Part shown: positions 6,696-14,775 of the stretch, piece after piece
How positions within the stretch are numbered: the stretch's first letter is position 1
Layout of the letters: each line of letters begins with the position of its first letter
Source: JBMNQI01 sp050944055
Lineage (GTDB): Bacteria > Bacillota > Clostridia > Oscillospirales > Oscillospiraceae
NCBI GenBank assembly: GCA_050944055.1
Contig: JBMNQI010000048.1
Coordinates: forward strand, 1 to 16,968
Reading direction: 5' to 3'
DNA length: 16,968 nt
Made by a program: the position numbers and the translations under genes
The notes under the pieces: model-generated
What the model was told of the DNA's origin: nothing
The model's input: only the letters and a program-made list of their open reading frames with translations
The model's database searches: none

Positions 6696-9657
6696 TAAGC
6701 CCACCCTTTCCGCGCTCCTCGCTTGCGGCGACAAGGCTCCTGAGCCTGATGCGCACCGCTCCGAGGTTTGTTATCTCGTCAATCTTTATCTGCGTATAGA
6801 GCTTCCCGCCGCCCTCAAGTATATCGCGCATCTCGTCACCCGTTATGGCGTCCGTGCCGCAGCCGAAGCTGACAAGCTGCACAAGCTCCGCGTCGGGCTG
6901 GAGGCAGGCCCACCTCGCCGCGGCGTACATTCTGGACTGATATGTCCACTGGTTAAGCACCTTCCGGCTCTCCCAGCCCATCTGGGACGATATTGCGTCC
7001 TCCGTTATGAGCACAAGACCAAGGCCGGTAACAAGCTCGTCTATGCCGTGGTTGATTTCCGGATCCGCATGGTACGGCCTGCCGGCGGCCACCAGGATTT
7101 TCCGGCCCTCTCTTCTGGCGAGCTCTATATATTCCCGGCTCGTGTTTTCAACGTCTTTCCTGTAAGCGTTGTAGGCCTCGTAAGCTGCCCGGACGGCTTC
7201 CTTCGTCTCCTTTTTCGGTATGTTCCACGTATCCAGCATCCATTTCTGCGCGCGCTTTGAGAAGTCCCTCGGGCGGTGCAGCCCGAAATACGGGGCGTGA
7301 TAGGGGACGCGGCGCAGCGAGGGAATATTCGCGCCGAGAAGCTCCGGGTAATAGGCGACTACCGGGCAGTTATAATTGTTGTCGCCCAGCTTTTCATCAA
7401 AATTATAGGGCATGCAGGGATAGAAAATGAAGTCGACGCCTTTTTCGATAAGCGATTCGATATGGCCGTGCATTAGCTTGGCGGGATAGCATACAGTGTC
7501 CGACGGGATGGTGTGCTGGCCCTTCCTATAGAGGGACCTCGAGCTCTCGTCCGAGAGGACGACCTCAAAATTCAGCTTTGTCCAGAACTCAAACCAGAAC
7601 GGCAGGTTTTCATACATATTGAGGCCGAAAGGTATGCCCACGCGGCCTCTTATGCCGCTGCCTTTGCCCCTGCCCCCAAGTGCGCGCAGCTTTTTGTATT
7701 TGTAGGCCATCAGATTCGGCAGTACTGATTTTTTGCCGCCGAGAGGCCGTGAGCAGCGGTTGCCGGAGATATAGCGCCTGCCGCCGTCGAACATGTTGAC
7801 TGTCAGGCTACAGTGGTTGGTGCACAGGTTGCAGGTCGCGGGCTTGGACGTATGGCTGAAGCTTTTAAGCTGTTCGTGCGTGAGCAGGGAGGAGCGGTTT
7901 CCCGGATCTCCGACCTGTACTTCTTTGTCCGCATCCATGGCCGTCAGGGCTGCGCCGTAGGCCCCCATGAGGCCGGCTATGGTCGGGCGCGTGACATTAC
8001 GGCCGATTTCGCGCTCAAATGCGCGCAGGACCGCGTCGTTTAAAAATGTGCCGCCCTGAACGACTATGTTTTGCCCCAGGTCGTCCGCCGAGGCCGCGCG
8101 TATGACCTTGTAAACGGCGTTTTTTACTATGGAGCAGCTCAGGCCGGCCGAAATATCCTCAACCGTCGCCCCTTCCTTCTGCGCCTGCTTGACGCTTGAA
8201 TTCATAAACACCGTGCAGCGCGAGCCCAGGTCCACGGGCCTCTGGTCGAAGATGCCGAGCTGCGCGAACTCCGCAATCTCATAGCCGAGCGCCCGCGCGA
8301 AGGTCTCTATAAAGCTGCCGCAGCCGGAGGAGCAGGCCTCGTTGAGCATTATAGAATCGACAGCGCCGTTTCTTATTTTAAAGCACTTCATGTCCTGCCC
8401 GCCGATGTCGATTATGAAATCGACGGACGGGTCGAAAAAGCGCGCGGCCCTGTAATGGGCCATAGTCTCGACGAGCCCGAGGTCGACGCTGAAGGCGTTT
8501 TTTATAAGCTCCTCCCCGTAGCCGGTGACGGCGCTTCCTCTTATCTCGACTCGGGAGCCGAATTTCTCGTAAATACCTGACAGCTGGTCGCGGACGATAG
8601 GGACAGGGCTTCCCATGTTGGAGCCGTAATAGGTATAAAGGAGCTTTCCCTCGGGTGTTATAAGCGCGAGCTTTGTCGTCGTGCTGCCGGCGTCGATTCC
8701 AAGATATGCGGGGCCGGAATATGTATCGGCGTCCGCCATCGGAGCCGTCGCCTTCGCGTGGCGAGCTTTAAACTCCTCATACTCGCTCTCGGAGCTGAAA
8801 AGCGGCTCCATATAAGCCGTGACCGCGCTCTGGCTGGTTGTGTCCTCCAGACGGGAGAGCAGCTCGTCATAGTCCGATTCGGGATAGTTATCGGCGCAGA
8901 TCGCCGCGCCGATGGCCGCGAAGCACTCGGCGTTTTCAGGGAAGACTGCGTGCTGCGAATCAAGAGAGAGCGTCTCTATGAATCTCTCCCGCAGGCCCTT
9001 GAGGAAGGTCAGGGGCCCGCCGAGAAAAACGATTTTGCCCGCGAGCTCCCGCCCCTGCGTCAGTCCCGAGACAGTCTGGTCGACTACCGCCTGGTATATT
9101 GAAGCGGCTATATCCTCTTTACGTCCGCCCTGGTTCAATATGGGCTGTATGTCGCTCTTGGCGAAAACGCCGCAGCGCGAAGCTATCGGGTATATCTTTT
9201 TATAGCCGAAGCTCAGCTCGTCCAGCTCGGCGGTCGTGACGTTAAGCAGCGTTGCCATCTGGTCTATGAAGGCGCCCGTGCCCCCCGCGCAGGAGCCGTT
9301 CATGCGCTCCTCAAGCGCGCCCGCGAAAAAGATTATCTTCGCGTCCTCGCCGCCCAGTTCAATGACGGCGTCCGTATCCGGTATGTATTCGCGCACGGCC
9401 GCGGCGGTCGCGAATACCTCCTGAACAAAGCTCATGTTTCCCGCTTTCGCCACGCCGAGGCCCGCCGAGCCCGTAATGCAGGAGCGCACGCGCTTCCCGG
9501 AAAGCAGGTTAGATACGGCTGAAAGCTGCTCTAACGCCTTCTCCCGAACCTTGGAATAGTGCCGGTCGTAAGAATGGTAGAGCAGCGTTTTATTTTCGTC
9601 CAGCACCACGACCTTGACAGTCGTGGAGCCTATGTCGATTCCTATATTATAGGTCAT
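6688..9657 (-). CDS. Acyl-CoA dehydratase activase (double BcrAD/BadFG ATPase with DUF2229-type region)
   Basis: A 989-residue Fe-S ATPase. Members of the HgdC/BadFG family use ATP to push an electron into a 2-hydroxyacyl-CoA dehydratase or benzoyl-CoA reductase. Domain 1 (about 1-260) has GIDIGSTTVK, IELGGEDAKI, NGSCAGGTGAF with Cys123 and SRCGVFAKSD with Cys162, the two positions that bind the bridging [4Fe-4S] cluster in HgdC. Domain 2 (about 317-570) repeats this: YLGIDAGSTTTK, DIGGQDMK, ACSSGCGSF, SRCTVFM. A Cys cluster (609, 612, 616, 635) follows, then a DUF2229-like region (GRVGIPFGLNMYENLPFW, DTVCYPAK, YPCMPYNF) and a final segment with ILVAAGRPYHADPEINHG and FGCGTDA. GAGG eight bases before the ATG sets the start. 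It overlaps the next gene by 8 bases. No dehydratase subunits are adjacent, so the true electron acceptor is unknown. Confidence 0.9.
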   Translation of the reverse strand: MTYNIGIDIGSTTVKVVVLDENKTLLYHSYDRHYSKVREKALEQLSAVSNLLSGKRVRSCITGSAGLGVAKAGNMSFVQEVFATAAAVREYIPDTDAVIELGGEDAKIIFFAGALEERMNGSCAGGTGAFIDQMATLLNVTTAELDELSFGYKKIYPIASRCGVFAKSDIQPILNQGGRKEDIAASIYQAVVDQTVSGLTQGRELAGKIVFLGGPLTFLKGLRERFIETLSLDSQHAVFPENAECFAAIGAAICADNYPESDYDELLSRLEDTTSQSAVTAYMEPLFSSESEYEEFKARHAKATAPMADADTYSGPAYLGIDAGSTTTKLALITPEGKLLYTYYGSNMGSPVPIVRDQLSGIYEKFGSRVEIRGSAVTGYGEELIKNAFSVDLGLVETMAHYRAARFFDPSVDFIIDIGGQDMKCFKIRNGAVDSIMLNEACSSGCGSFIETFARALGYEIAEFAQLGIFDQRPVDLGSRCTVFMNSSVKQAQKEGATVEDISAGLSCSIVKNAVYKVIRAASADDLGQNIVVQGGTFLNDAVLRAFEREIGRNVTRPTIAGLMGAYGAALTAMDADKEVQVGDPGNRSSLLTHEQLKSFSHTSKPATCNLCTNHCSLTVNMFDGGRRYISGNRCSRPLGGKKSVLPNLMAYKYKKLRALGGRGKGSGIRGRVGIPFGLNMYENLPFWFEFWTKLNFEVVLSDESSRSLYRKGQHTIPSDTVCYPAKLMHGHIESLIEKGVDFIFYPCMPYNFDEKLGDNNYNCPVVAYYPELLGANIPSLRRVPYHAPYFGLHRPRDFSKRAQKWMLDTWNIPKKETKEAVRAAYEAYNAYRKDVENTSREYIELARREGRKILVAAGRPYHADPEINHGIDELVTGLGLVLITEDAISSQMGWESRKVLNQWTYQSRMYAAARWACLQPDAELVQLVSFGCGTDAITGDEMRDILEGGGKLYTQIKIDEITNLGAVRIRLRSLVAASEERGKGGLNG

Positions 9658-9712
9658 TTAGAAACCTCGGAAAAAATTAATTGATATTCGCCTGCGCGAG
9701 CCCGCCTGGCGC

Positions 9713-11071
9713 TCAGTTTTTCAGGCTGTTGAGCGGCGCCGGAATGCGCCCTCCGCGCGCGATGAAGTCTTTTGATGAAAAAGGATGGACGGCCATGACC
9801 GGCGCGCTGCCCAAAAGCCCGCCGAAATCGACCCGGTCGCCGACTTTTTTGCCCGGAGCGGGTATGATCCTGACGGCCGTCGTCTTATTGTTGACGACGC
9901 CTATGGCGGCCTCGTCGGCAATTATCGCGGATATCGTCTCCTCGGGCGTGTCTCCCGGGACGGCTATCATATCGAGTCCTACGGAGCATACGCAGGTCAT
10001 AGCCTCGAGCTTGTCGAGCGTGAGGCTGCCTTTCTCTGCGCCATCTATCATCCCCGCGTCCTCGCTCACCGGGATAAACGCCCCGGAAAGCCCGCCGACG
10101 TGGCTTGAGGCCATGACCCCGCCTTTTTTGACGGCGTCGTTCAGCAGCGCGAGGGCGGCGGTAGTGCCGTGCGTGCCGACGGACTCAAGACCCATCTCCT
10201 CAAGTATGTCGGCGACGCTGTCGCCTGCAGCCGGCGTCGGCGCGAGGCTTAAATCGACGACGCCGAAGGGCACGTTCAAACGGCGCGAGGCCTCCTGAGC
10301 GACCAGCTGGCCCATCCTTGTAATTCTGAACGCGGTCTTTTTCACAGTCTCCGCGACTACGTCGAAGGGCTCGCCTCTTACGCTCTCAAGAGCGTGCTGC
10401 ACTACGCCGGGGCCTGAGACGCCGACGTTGATAACGCACTCGGGCTCGCCCACGCCGTGGAACGCCCCGGCCATAAACGGATTGTCCTCAACCGCGTTAG
10501 CGAAGACGACGAGCTTCGCGCAGCCAATGCCGCCCACGTCCGCCGTAAGAGCGGCAGTCCTTTTTATTATATGACCCATACGGGCGACGGCGTCCATATT
10601 TATTCCGGTGCGCGTCGTAGCGATGTTAACCGAGGAGCAGACGCAATTTGTCGAAGCGAGCGCCTCGGGGATAGAGGCGATGAGCCTGCTGTCCCCGACG
10701 GTCTCTCCCTTGTGCACAAGAGCTGAAAAACCGCCTATGAAGTTCACGCCGACGGCGGCGGCGGCTTTGTCCATAGAAATGGCGAACGGCACATAGCTCT
10801 GCGCGCGGCTCGGCTCCGCCACAAGCGCTATCGGCGTTACGGAGATTCGCTTATTCACTATGGGTATGCCGAATTCGCGCTCTATCTCCTCGCAGGTTTT
10901 GACAAGGCGCTCGGCGCAGCTTGTAATCTTATCGTATACCTTCCGGCAGGCGGCGTTTATATCAGAATCGGCGCAGTCGCGCAGGGATATGCCCATTGTG
11001 ACTGTGCGTATGTCCAGATGCTGCCTGTTTATCATCTCTATGGTCTGCAGTATCTCGTGTGAATTAAGCAT
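9713..11071 (-). CDS. UPF0210 / DUF711 family protein (PFL family protein)
   Basis: A 452-residue soluble protein of the widely conserved but unassigned UPF0210 (DUF711) family, recognised from its normal length and from segments such as DIRTVTMGISLRDC, NKRISVTPIALV, GVNFIGGFSALVHKG and NIATTRTGINMDAVARMG. Glycine-rich stretches (VGGIGCAKL, HVGGLSGAFIPVSED) are typical. Databases often call it PFL family protein from fold similarity to pyruvate formate-lyase, but I see no evidence for glycyl-radical chemistry here. The start at 11071 has AAGGA at suitable distance. The upstream UPF0237 ACT gene is its usual partner; together they probably form one functional unit with the ACT domain sensing a small ligand (inference). 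The gap to the downstream activase is 55 bp. Confidence 0.88.
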   Translation of the reverse strand: MLNSHEILQTIEMINRQHLDIRTVTMGISLRDCADSDINAACRKVYDKITSCAERLVKTCEEIEREFGIPIVNKRISVTPIALVAEPSRAQSYVPFAISMDKAAAAVGVNFIGGFSALVHKGETVGDSRLIASIPEALASTNCVCSSVNIATTRTGINMDAVARMGHIIKRTAALTADVGGIGCAKLVVFANAVEDNPFMAGAFHGVGEPECVINVGVSGPGVVQHALESVRGEPFDVVAETVKKTAFRITRMGQLVAQEASRRLNVPFGVVDLSLAPTPAAGDSVADILEEMGLESVGTHGTTAALALLNDAVKKGGVMASSHVGGLSGAFIPVSEDAGMIDGAEKGSLTLDKLEAMTCVCSVGLDMIAVPGDTPEETISAIIADEAAIGVVNNKTTAVRIIPAPGKKVGDRVDFGGLLGSAPVMAVHPFSSKDFIARGGRIPAPLNSLKN

Positions 11072-11110
11072 GCTGTGGTCCTTTCTGCAAAGAGCGGCGC
11101 AAAATGAGGC

Positions 11111-11154
11111 GGCCGCTCCCCGGCCTTATCGCGCCGCACCCGCCGGAGCCCGGC
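11111..11154 (-). other. GC-rich hairpin pair in the gap between the UPF0237 and UPF0210 genes
   Basis: The 98-bp gap inside the operon holds two small perfect stems: GGCCG/CGGCC (11111-11115, 11121-11125) and GCCGG/CCGGC (11142-11146, 11150-11154). No T-run follows on the minus strand, so a full terminator is unlikely. They may adjust the relative amounts of the two messages. Confidence 0.3.
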
Positions 11155-11169
11155 CCGTTCAAACTTTAC

Positions 11170-11439
11170 TTATATCCTGTGCATTGCGTTGAATATGTCC
11201 TCGCGCTGAATGCGTATGCTCAGAGCGAACTTTTCGCCCTCACGCGCGAGCATATCGGCCAGCTCGTCAAAAGGCAGAGTGCAGTTTCCGATGTCGACAA
11301 GCATGACCATGGTAAAAAACTCCTGCATGACCGTCTGGCTAAGGTCGAGTATGTTTACCTGGCAGGACGACAGCAGCGTCGAGACCATCGCGATTATTCC
11401 GACCTTATCGGCGCCGGTGACCGTGACTATAGCGCGCAT
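11170..11439 (-). CDS. UPF0237 ACT domain protein
   Basis: An 89-residue single ACT-domain protein (MRAIVTVTGADKVGIIAMVS, then strand and helix segments up to MHRI). ACT domains bind amino acids or similar small effectors, usually as dimers, and regulate a partner. The pattern GADKVGIIA near the N-terminus and the length fit the UPF0237 family, which is commonly encoded next to UPF0210, as it is here. A strong GGAGG site before the ATG at 11439 fixes the start. It lies 21 bp after the YfbR-like gene, so it is in the same operon. The ligand is unknown; action on the UPF0210 protein is inferred from gene pairing only. Confidence 0.88.
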   Translation of the reverse strand: MRAIVTVTGADKVGIIAMVSTLLSSCQVNILDLSQTVMQEFFTMVMLVDIGNCTLPFDELADMLAREGEKFALSIRIQREDIFNAMHRI

Positions 11440-11460
11440 TTTGCTCCTCCGGATTTTTAT

Positions 11461-12039
11461 TTACAGCGATATTTCGTCGAGCGTCGTATTAAACGCGGGC
11501 AGGAAGTTCTCCATAAAGTACCGAACCTCCGGCCGGGAATTCTTATCAAGTATAGCTTTTGTGCTCAGGGCGGCCTGCCTGAACTCCTCGTTGCCCGCCC
11601 TGAGCTCCTCGAGGCATTTAATATAGGCCGCGAGCTTGTCGGCGGCTTTCACGGTTTCCAGTGTCTCCTTATCGTCGGGCAAAAACGCCTCGCGGTAGGA
11701 TTTTCGCAGCTGCGGAGGCAGCATGGAAATAAGCTTTTCGGCCGAAACGCGCTCCACGCGCTTATACGCGTCGCGCAGCTCGTCGTCAAAGTACTTAACA
11801 GGCGTAGGCATGTCGCCTGTCAGTATTTCGGGGGCGTCGTGGTACAGGGCGGCGGCGGCCGCCTTATCAGGTTCTGCGGGCAGCCCCAGTATGTCCCGCC
11901 TTATCAGCGCAAGGCCGTGGGCCAGAACCGCCACCATGTGGGAATGCTCCTGAACATTGTCTGTAAAAGTGTTGCGCATAAGGCTCCACCGGGCGATATT
12001 CCTCATCCGGGAAAGCAGCGCGAAAAATCCGTTTGCCAT
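11461..12039 (-). CDS. yfbR: YfbR-type HD-domain 5'-deoxynucleotidase
   Basis: A 192-residue HD-superfamily phosphohydrolase very similar along its whole length to E. coli YfbR, which dephosphorylates deoxynucleoside 5'-monophosphates with a divalent metal and helps balance dNTP pools. The N-terminus ARWSLMRNTFTDNVQEHS carries the substrate Arg (17) and first metal His (32). YHDAPEILTGDMPTPVKYF has the HD pair (67-68), and AADKLAAYIKCLEE has the last metal Asp (134). The conserved end LPAFNTTLDEIS is intact. GGAGG before the ATG at 12039 sets the start. Gaps to its neighbours (38 and 21 bp) put it in the operon between the MATE transporter and the ACT gene. Confidence 0.93.
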   Translation of the reverse strand: MANGFFALLSRMRNIARWSLMRNTFTDNVQEHSHMVAVLAHGLALIRRDILGLPAEPDKAAAAALYHDAPEILTGDMPTPVKYFDDELRDAYKRVERVSAEKLISMLPPQLRKSYREAFLPDDKETLETVKAADKLAAYIKCLEELRAGNEEFRQAALSTKAILDKNSRPEVRYFMENFLPAFNTTLDEISL

Positions 12040-12077
12040 AAAGCGCCTCCATTCGATAGACGTCCGAAACGAGCGGC

Positions 12078-13496
12078 TCAGTCCGCGGCTACCGATTCAG
12101 CCTCGTCTTCCTGCGGATCGGCCTTCTTCTTTGCAATAGCCTTGTCGACCCATTTCATCGAAAAATACCTGCCGAAAGTGATAAACAGGGCCAGGACCGT
12201 TGATATGGGGTGCGCGATATATACGGACCTCCAGCCAAAGCTCGTATATCTTGCGGCAATGTAGGCGAATACTACGCGGAGAATCAGCGCTGTCATGCTT
12301 GCCACCGTGGGGTAGACGACGTCTCCCGAGCCCTGAAGCACGCCGTAGGATATAAACAGGAGGCCAAGTATCCATAGCACCCAGACGACGAACCTAAGCT
12401 GCGAATGGCCGCGCAGAAAAGTCTCTCCCGAAAGGTTGAACATGTGAAGAAGCGGCCCCGTGAGCACATACAGCAAAACGGAAATGCCGATACAGATACA
12501 TATTGCCATGAGCACTGTAAGCCAGTGGCCCCTCTTCACGCGCCCTATTTGGCCTGCGCCTACGTTTTGCCCTGTAAAATTGAGAAGGCCGACGTGAAGG
12601 CTGCGCGCCGGGATAAGCGTGAACTCCTGTACGCGGGTGACCGCCCCGAACGAATCTATGGTTTCCTGCCCGAAGCTGATAACCAGCCTTTGCATGGAGA
12701 TAAAGCTCAGGCTCAGGATGCATTGCTGCACCGTCGCGGGGAGGCTCATGCGTATTGCAGTCTTAAGCTTTCCCGCGTCGAGCTTAAATTCGCTCCGCTT
12801 AAAACGCAAAAGCGGGTATTTTTTATACATGTAGGCAAAAGCCGTAAAAGCGCTGGCCGCCTGAGAAATGACCGTGGCTGTTGCGGTGCCGGCTATGCCC
12901 CAGCCGAAAACGAGGACGAATACAAGGTCAAGCACAATATTCAGCAAAGTGGACACCAAAAGGAAATAAAGCGTTGCCCTGGAGTTGCCGATCCCCCTGA
13001 GTATGGAGGCAATCACATTGTATGCAAACTGGAACACAAGGCCGAGGCAATAGATGGACAGATAATCGACGGCGCCGTCGAGCATCGCCCCGTCCTCAAG
13101 CTTCAGCAGGCCCTTAAGCATGGACCGGCAGAAGAACCAGCCCGTGAGCGACAAAGCAACGGAAACGGCTATAAGAAAAATCATAGACGTGGACACTGTC
13201 TTTCGAAGGTCCTCATACTGCCTCGCGCCAAAATACTGAGAAACCATGATCCCTGTACCTATGCTCATCCCCATGGCTATGGCGACAAAGAGCATGGTCA
13301 GCGGCGTGCTGACGTTCACGGATGAAAATGCGGTCGGCAAAGTCGGATTTACGAAATTGCTGACCACGACTCCGTCCACAAGATTGTAGAAAATCTGGAG
13401 GAAGTTCCCCGCCATAAGCGGCAGCGCGAACAGGAAAATCTGCTTCGCTATTTTCCCCTGGGTCATATCCCTTTGCACCTGATCACTCTCTTTCAT
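12078..13496 (-). CDS. MATE family efflux transporter
   Basis: A 472-residue integral membrane protein with about twelve hydrophobic segments in two similar halves, typical of MATE exporters that move drugs or metabolites out by Na+ or H+ antiport. Family landmarks: DMTQGKIAKQIFLFALPL at the N-terminus with FYNLVDGVVV, LRGIGNSRATLYFLL and LNIVLDLVFVLVFGWGIAGT at the end of half one, GQNVGAGQIGRVKRG in the interhelical loop, and GVLQGSGDVVYPT in half two. The C-terminal tail is charged. The start at 13496 is taken because homologues extend before MTQG; an internal ATG at that Met with AAAGGG just before it is the alternative. It is first in the operon and directly follows the promoter. The substrate cannot be predicted. 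Confidence 0.93.
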   Translation of the reverse strand: MKESDQVQRDMTQGKIAKQIFLFALPLMAGNFLQIFYNLVDGVVVSNFVNPTLPTAFSSVNVSTPLTMLFVAIAMGMSIGTGIMVSQYFGARQYEDLRKTVSTSMIFLIAVSVALSLTGWFFCRSMLKGLLKLEDGAMLDGAVDYLSIYCLGLVFQFAYNVIASILRGIGNSRATLYFLLVSTLLNIVLDLVFVLVFGWGIAGTATATVISQAASAFTAFAYMYKKYPLLRFKRSEFKLDAGKLKTAIRMSLPATVQQCILSLSFISMQRLVISFGQETIDSFGAVTRVQEFTLIPARSLHVGLLNFTGQNVGAGQIGRVKRGHWLTVLMAICICIGISVLLYVLTGPLLHMFNLSGETFLRGHSQLRFVVWVLWILGLLFISYGVLQGSGDVVYPTVASMTALILRVVFAYIAARYTSFGWRSVYIAHPISTVLALFITFGRYFSMKWVDKAIAKKKADPQEDEAESVAAD

Positions 13497-13523
13497 CGCC
13501 GCTTCCGCTGTACATTAAATTGA

Positions 13524-13552
13524 ATTTTAACACAGATCCGGCGCAATGTAAA
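13524..13552 (-). promoter_or_regulatory. Promoter of the MATE-yfbR-UPF0237-UPF0210-activase operon
   Basis: On the minus strand TTTACA (13547-13552) and TAAAAT (13524-13529) are separated by exactly 17 bp, and TGT just before the -10 adds an extended -10 feature. The distance to the MATE start (13496) gives a short leader. No other equally good promoter was noticed inside the operon. Confidence 0.7.
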
Positions 13553-13606
13553 TACAGCCGATATAGGGCCGCACGCGCGCTTTGTGCAGCACAACAAAAT
13601 AAAAAG

Positions 13607-13645
13607 GCCGCCTCCGGCTTTGAAGAAAAGCGCGGACGCGGCGGC
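13607..13645 (-). terminator. Intrinsic terminator ending the sigma-factor region
   Basis: On the minus strand GCCGCC ... GGCGGC forms the outer stem, with inner pairs TCCG/CGGA and GCTTT/AAAGC around loop TCTTC, followed by CTTTTTATTTTG. It faces away from the sigma factor and insulates the downstream MATE promoter. It suggests that a transcribed unit once existed, or still exists, upstream of it on the minus strand. Confidence 0.7.
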
Positions 13646-13763
13646 GCTATCAGCACTGAGTGAATTTATATAAACGGTGCGCAAATCGCGTGGTTTATTG
13701 AGAGGGCGCTTACCATGAACACCGCTTTTTATCAGTTATGAATTATGCTTTCAGGCAGATTGT

Positions 13764-14012
13764 TCAGTTGCCCCAAATCGGCAATATCCTACGAAAACAA
13801 GAATAAATGAAGCAAGCAGCAAATGCCAATTCAATCTGAGCAAGAAAATGCTTTGACATAAAATCGCAATACCGCTTATAGCAAGCATTGCCCCACATTT
13901 CTGCTGCTGGATTTTCCAGCTTATAATTTGGGACTGAAAAAATATATCTAATTGCTCCGTTATTTGCCGTCTCTAATAAAAATTTTGTTTCTTCTGTTAA
14001 TTTTAGTTTCAT
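13764..14012 (-). CDS. Hypothetical 82-residue protein of doubtful status
   Basis: An AT-rich open frame between the truncated sigma factor and a terminator on the same strand. The translation begins MKLKLTEETKFLLETANN, has a middle rich in Cys, Tyr and Lys, and ends with a hydrophobic stretch (LAFAACFIYSCF) before ILPIWGN. I recognise no family. The site before the ATG is weak (AGTTTGG), which argues against efficient translation. It lies in the same frame as the sigma gene but behind several stops. It could be a real small gene, or decayed sequence left by a rearrangement. Confidence 0.3.
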   Translation of the reverse strand: MKLKLTEETKFLLETANNGAIRYIFSVPNYKLENPAAEMWGNACYKRYCDFMSKHFLAQIELAFAACFIYSCFRRILPIWGN

Positions 14013-14093
14013 CCAAACTAAATCTTATCGCGCTTTCATTTAAAATTAAAAATACGATACAATTGAGGCTCCCTCTCGCCAATATATGCTTTA

Positions 14094-14477
14094 TCAAGCT
14101 TGTTGCATCAGTTTCAGCAATTTGAAATCTTCATTATCGGCTAAATTAAAATATGTGAAATCAATATCCGGCGTATCTCTGTCCCCGGCAATGCTTTCAT
14201 CAAATTCTATTATAGAAACCAGCAAACTGCTGAGGCTTGATCTGCTTCGAACAGTATTGCGAATAACGTTTTTTAAAGTATTCAGTAGCCAGCCTTTAGG
14301 ATTTGGGCTGGCTAAAAAACAATCGGCTTTTGCACACGCGATTCTGAATGTGTCCTGAACCGCTTCTTCAGCCAATGCGCGGTCATTCAGCGCACTTTGT
14401 GCATATGCCGATAATTGATAAAACATTTCTTTATAATACTTTTCAATGGCGCTTCTCTGGACATTATTCAGCTTCAT
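14094..14477 (-). CDS. Sigma-70 family protein with region 2 only (apparently truncated, region 4 missing)
   Basis: A 127-residue relative of ECF-type RNA polymerase sigma factors. Region 2 is clear: YAQSALNDRALAEEAVQDTF, then RIACAKADCFLASPNPKGWL and LLNTLKNVIRNTVRSR, the core-binding and -10-recognition part. The linker ends at DNEDFKLLKLMQQA and stops exactly where region 4, the -35-binding helix-turn-helix, would begin; normal members run some 40-60 residues longer. The three minus-strand frames after the stop do not give a recognisable region 4. GGCGGTGAGAAG before the ATG at 14477 is a fair ribosome site. Its AT-richness differs from the neighbours. It may be a remnant, or a region-2-only protein that works with a partner. 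Confidence 0.7.
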   Translation of the reverse strand: MKLNNVQRSAIEKYYKEMFYQLSAYAQSALNDRALAEEAVQDTFRIACAKADCFLASPNPKGWLLNTLKNVIRNTVRSRSSLSSLLVSIIEFDESIAGDRDTPDIDFTYFNLADNEDFKLLKLMQQA

Positions 14478-14689
14478 CTTCTCACCGCCTTTTGCTGTCT
14501 ATGCAACCTATATCGAATCTTATTCAAACAATACTTAGGATGCAACTTAAATAGTATAATAACATATATCGCAAGCTAATGGAAGATTGGACCGGAAGGG
14601 CTTAATAACATTGCCTTTTTCGCTTCAGCGGCAATTGGCAAAGCCTGCTGCGCTTTGCAGGCAAGCCGGGGCAAAAAGTAATATTTTGG
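14478..14689. other. Divergent intergenic region with two hairpins
   Basis: Between the sigma fragment and the DUF4190-like gene. Two adjacent inverted repeats are visible: ATTGCC (14612-14617) with GGCAAT (14630-14635), enclosing CGCT/AGCG, and GCCTGC (14643-14648) with GCAGGC (14657-14662). No T-run makes either a convincing terminator. They may be part of a dispersed intergenic repeat or leftovers of a lost gene. The promoter of the plus-strand gene begins at 14690. I see no gene here. Confidence 0.35.
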
Positions 14690-14718
14690 TTGACGTGGCA
14701 AATAAAATACGGTATCAT
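14690..14718 (+). promoter_or_regulatory. Promoter of the DUF4190-like gene
   Basis: TTGACG (14690-14695) and TATCAT (14713-14718) are separated by exactly 17 bp. Transcription would begin near 14725, giving a leader of about 50 bases before the ATG at 14776. Confidence 0.75.
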
Positions 14719-14775
14719 TGAAAAAGGTGAGAAGAGAATATACAGTATGCAAAATATTTGAAAGAGGAGAGAGAA

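Noticed and set aside
9658..9712. Terminator between the UPF0210 and activase genes
   Set aside because: The gap has only short imperfect GC stems and no T-run after them on the minus strand.
11104..12264. 386-residue plus-strand open frame
   Set aside because: It lies antisense to the clear UPF0237 and yfbR genes and the end of the MATE gene, has no recognisable domain, and is explained by GC-rich codon use on the other strand.
12405..13325. 306-residue plus-strand open frame
   Set aside because: It is antisense to the MATE gene and its translation is a low-complexity charged sequence without family motifs.
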